DNA from: CAYFQH01 sp964345215
GTDB taxonomy: Bacteria > Bacillota > Clostridia > Christensenellales > Aristaeellaceae
Assembly (NCBI GenBank): GCA_964345215.1
Contig: CAYFQH010000016.1
Coordinates: 1-41,695, forward strand
Direction: 5' to 3'
Length of the DNA stretch: 41,695 nucleotides
Position numbers and translations under genes: made by a program. The notes under the pieces were generated by a model that had not been told where the DNA came from, ran no database searches, and worked only from the letters and a program-made list of their open reading frames with translations. Numbering within the stretch: the first letter of the stretch is position 1; the number at the start of each line of letters is the position of its first letter. This document shows, in pieces, positions 41,695-41,695 of this stretch.

Positions 41695-41695
41695 A

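Noticed and set aside
1..41695. tRNA, rRNA, CRISPR arrays, prophage or transposase genes
   Set aside because: I saw no cloverleaf, repeat–spacer pattern or mobile-element protein signatures on either strand.

Overview
The window is a 41.7 kb stretch of a low-to-mid GC Gram-positive genome, most likely a member of the Clostridia. The evidence is the presence of polC, the trmK–nif3–zinc-ribbon set, the rpsB–tsf–pyrH–frr–uppS–cdsA–dxr–rseP–ispG–polC order, strong AAGGAGG ribosome sites, consensus sigma-A promoters, frequent GTG/TTG starts and an ECF-type sigma gene paired with a membrane anti-sigma-like protein. A 100-N gap flanked by an exact 55-nt duplication marks it as an assembled scaffold, possibly a metagenome bin. 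I cannot name the species.

Layout. 1-2477 (minus): sigma factor, one-TM anti-sigma-like protein and a lipoprotein running off the left edge. 2630-3061 (minus): GtrA-family membrane protein. 3490-8221 (plus): a branched-chain amino-acid-type ABC transporter, livJ–livH–livM::livG (fused)–livF, ending in a bidirectional terminator. 8304-15200: a sialic acid island with a divergent RpiR-type regulator, then nanE, nanK, a CUT1-type binding protein with two permeases (no ATPase gene) and nanA. 15403-19325: a membrane-anchored MutS-like ATPase, then trmK, a NIF3-family gene and a zinc-ribbon coiled-coil gene. 19441-19782: a DsrE-like small protein, followed by 323 bp with only a degraded-looking open stretch and a terminator.

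20106-23301 (minus): polar amino-acid ABC transporter (binding protein, permease, ATPase) with a NagD-like HAD phosphatase at its end. 23488-26020 (plus): a diacylglycerol-kinase-like lipid kinase, a secreted protein with a possible Cys/His papain-like domain, and an acidic helical protein of unknown function. 26072-27867 (minus): an RNase PH::RdgB fusion and a YfcE-type phosphoesterase. 28083-41694 (plus): translation and envelope housekeeping (rpsB, tsf, pyrH; frr, a small PASTA-like ORF, uppS, cdsA, dxr, rseP, ispG, polC), interrupted by a minus-strand beta-propeller lactonase between pyrH and frr.

How the genes work together. The nan island imports sialic acid, cleaves it to ManNAc plus pyruvate (NanA), phosphorylates ManNAc (NanK) and epimerises it to GlcNAc-6-P (NanE); nagA/nagB and the transporter ATPase must lie elsewhere. 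The right-hand cluster joins ribosome function, UMP supply, undecaprenyl-PP and phospholipid precursors and two MEP-pathway steps. Most of the window is ordinary. The items most worth a second look are the structured leader upstream of rpsB, the membrane MutS-like protein, the sigma gene whose C-terminus depends on an A9 tract, the stem-loops after every binding-protein gene, and the two fused enzymes.
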